Below, piece after piece: positions 63,770 to 64,000 of a stretch of DNA of 64,000 bases. The notes beneath the pieces were generated by a model. The model was given only the letters and a program-made list of their open reading frames with translations. It did not search any database and was not told where the DNA came from. Made by a program: the position numbers and the translations under genes. Source of the stretch: Variovorax paradoxus. Lineage in GTDB: Bacteria > Pseudomonadota > Gammaproteobacteria > Burkholderiales > Burkholderiaceae_C. Position 1 is the first letter of the stretch; every line of letters begins with the position of its first letter. The stretch lies in the NCBI RefSeq assembly GCF_030815855.1, contig NZ_JAUSXG010000001.1, positions 2,108,001 to 2,172,000 of the forward strand, in the 5' to 3' direction.

Positions 63770-63973
63770 TCAGCCGCCGGTTACGGGGCGGATCACTTCG
63801 ATGCGGTCTTCGGGTTGCAGTGCGCGCGCTGCGTGGGCCGAGCGCGGCACGAACTCGCGGTTCACGGCCACCGCGAACGGCGGCACGGCATCGAGTGCGG
63901 CCAGCGCGTCGATCACGGTGGCGCCGTCCGGCAGCGTGTAGGGCTTGTCGTTGATCAGGACGTTCATCGTCAT
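63770..63973 (-). CDS. thiS: Sulfur carrier protein ThiS
   Basis: Ubiquitin-like sulfur donor for thiazole synthesis. A 67-residue protein ending in the required VTGG double glycine, with [20 protein letters not shown] typical of the family. The ATG at 63973 overlaps a TGA of the preceding frame in ATGA; a second ATG (63967) is also possible. It is next to thiG. Confidence 0.93.
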   Translation of the reverse strand: MTMNVLINDKPYTLPDGATVIDALAALDAVPPFAVAVNREFVPRSAHAARALQPEDRIEVIRPVTGG

Positions 63974-64000
63974 GCGTCGGAGGTTTGCAGGCCCAGGTTC
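63970..64000 (-). CDS. Possible 3' end of an upstream thi-operon gene, cut by window edge
   Basis: The bases before thiS can be read in frame as NLGLQTSDA and then TGA, overlapping the thiS start. This would fit the last codons of an upstream coupled gene (thiO is usual in this place), but only nine codons are visible. Confidence 0.3.
   Translation of the reverse strand, partial: NLGLQTSDA

Overview
The window is high-GC, densely packed DNA with the gene content of a Comamonadaceae betaproteobacterium, most likely Variovorax or a close relative. The basis is the DnaX/EbfC/RecR block, the MltD-GloB-YafS-RnhA block, GlnB behind NadE, the ilvBNC-pssA-leuA block, Burkholderiales-type DUF3106/DUF3619 genes behind a sigma factor, and the PobA and N-end-rule genes. 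The species call is inference. No rRNA, transposase, phage gene or CRISPR array was seen. There is one tRNA (Asn).

Layout. Positions 1-3000: DNA replication and repair (dnaX 3' part, ebfC, recR) and a MAPEG protein. 3160-5920: a NitT/TauT-type ABC importer. 5990-9650: mltD-gloB and yafS-rnhA. 9680-12790: molybdenum cofactor operon moaA-mobA-moeA with ATGA overlaps. 12880-15740: SDR, aldehyde dehydrogenase, exported peroxiredoxin. 15890-22670: a tight lipid-type operon (phospholipase D lipoprotein, fatty acid hydroxylase, desaturase, a ketoacyl synthase III fused to a heme-oxygenase-like diiron domain, and three unknown proteins). This is the best candidate for an undescribed pathway. 22700-29000: an unknown gene behind an AT-rich promoter, SnoaL protein, H+-pyrophosphatase opposite soluble pyrophosphatase, TPR and GNAT proteins. 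29000-34530: nadE-glnB, a LOG protein, and a sigma factor operon ending in dgkA. 34810-42980: branched-chain amino acid synthesis ilvB-ilvN-ilvC, pssA, and two different leuA genes, the first behind a leucine-rich leader peptide and attenuator. 43100-46700: PbpG peptidase, an IclR regulator, and both N-end-rule aminoacyl transferases. 46900-52680: an orphan molybdenum hydroxylase large subunit, AraC and SRPBCC proteins, and pobA with its divergent IclR regulator. 52740-56760: a two-component system followed by a DegP-type protease that carries a TTTAAG-N5-CTTAAG box. 56780-59720: WYL regulator, GFA protein, several tiny genes, tRNA-Asn. 59810-64000: thiS-thiG-thiE plus a TonB receptor in one operon; the receptor has a one-base frameshift.

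How it fits together. Most of the window is housekeeping metabolism. The branched-chain genes are linked by co-orientation and carry at least one clear transcription attenuator (leuA). The molybdenum cofactor genes could supply the orphan molybdenum enzyme. The two-component system probably drives the adjacent protease, judged from the binding-site-like repeat. The thiamine genes share an operon with an outer-membrane receptor, which suggests uptake of a thiamine-related compound. All calls come from reading the sequence by eye; no database search was run.
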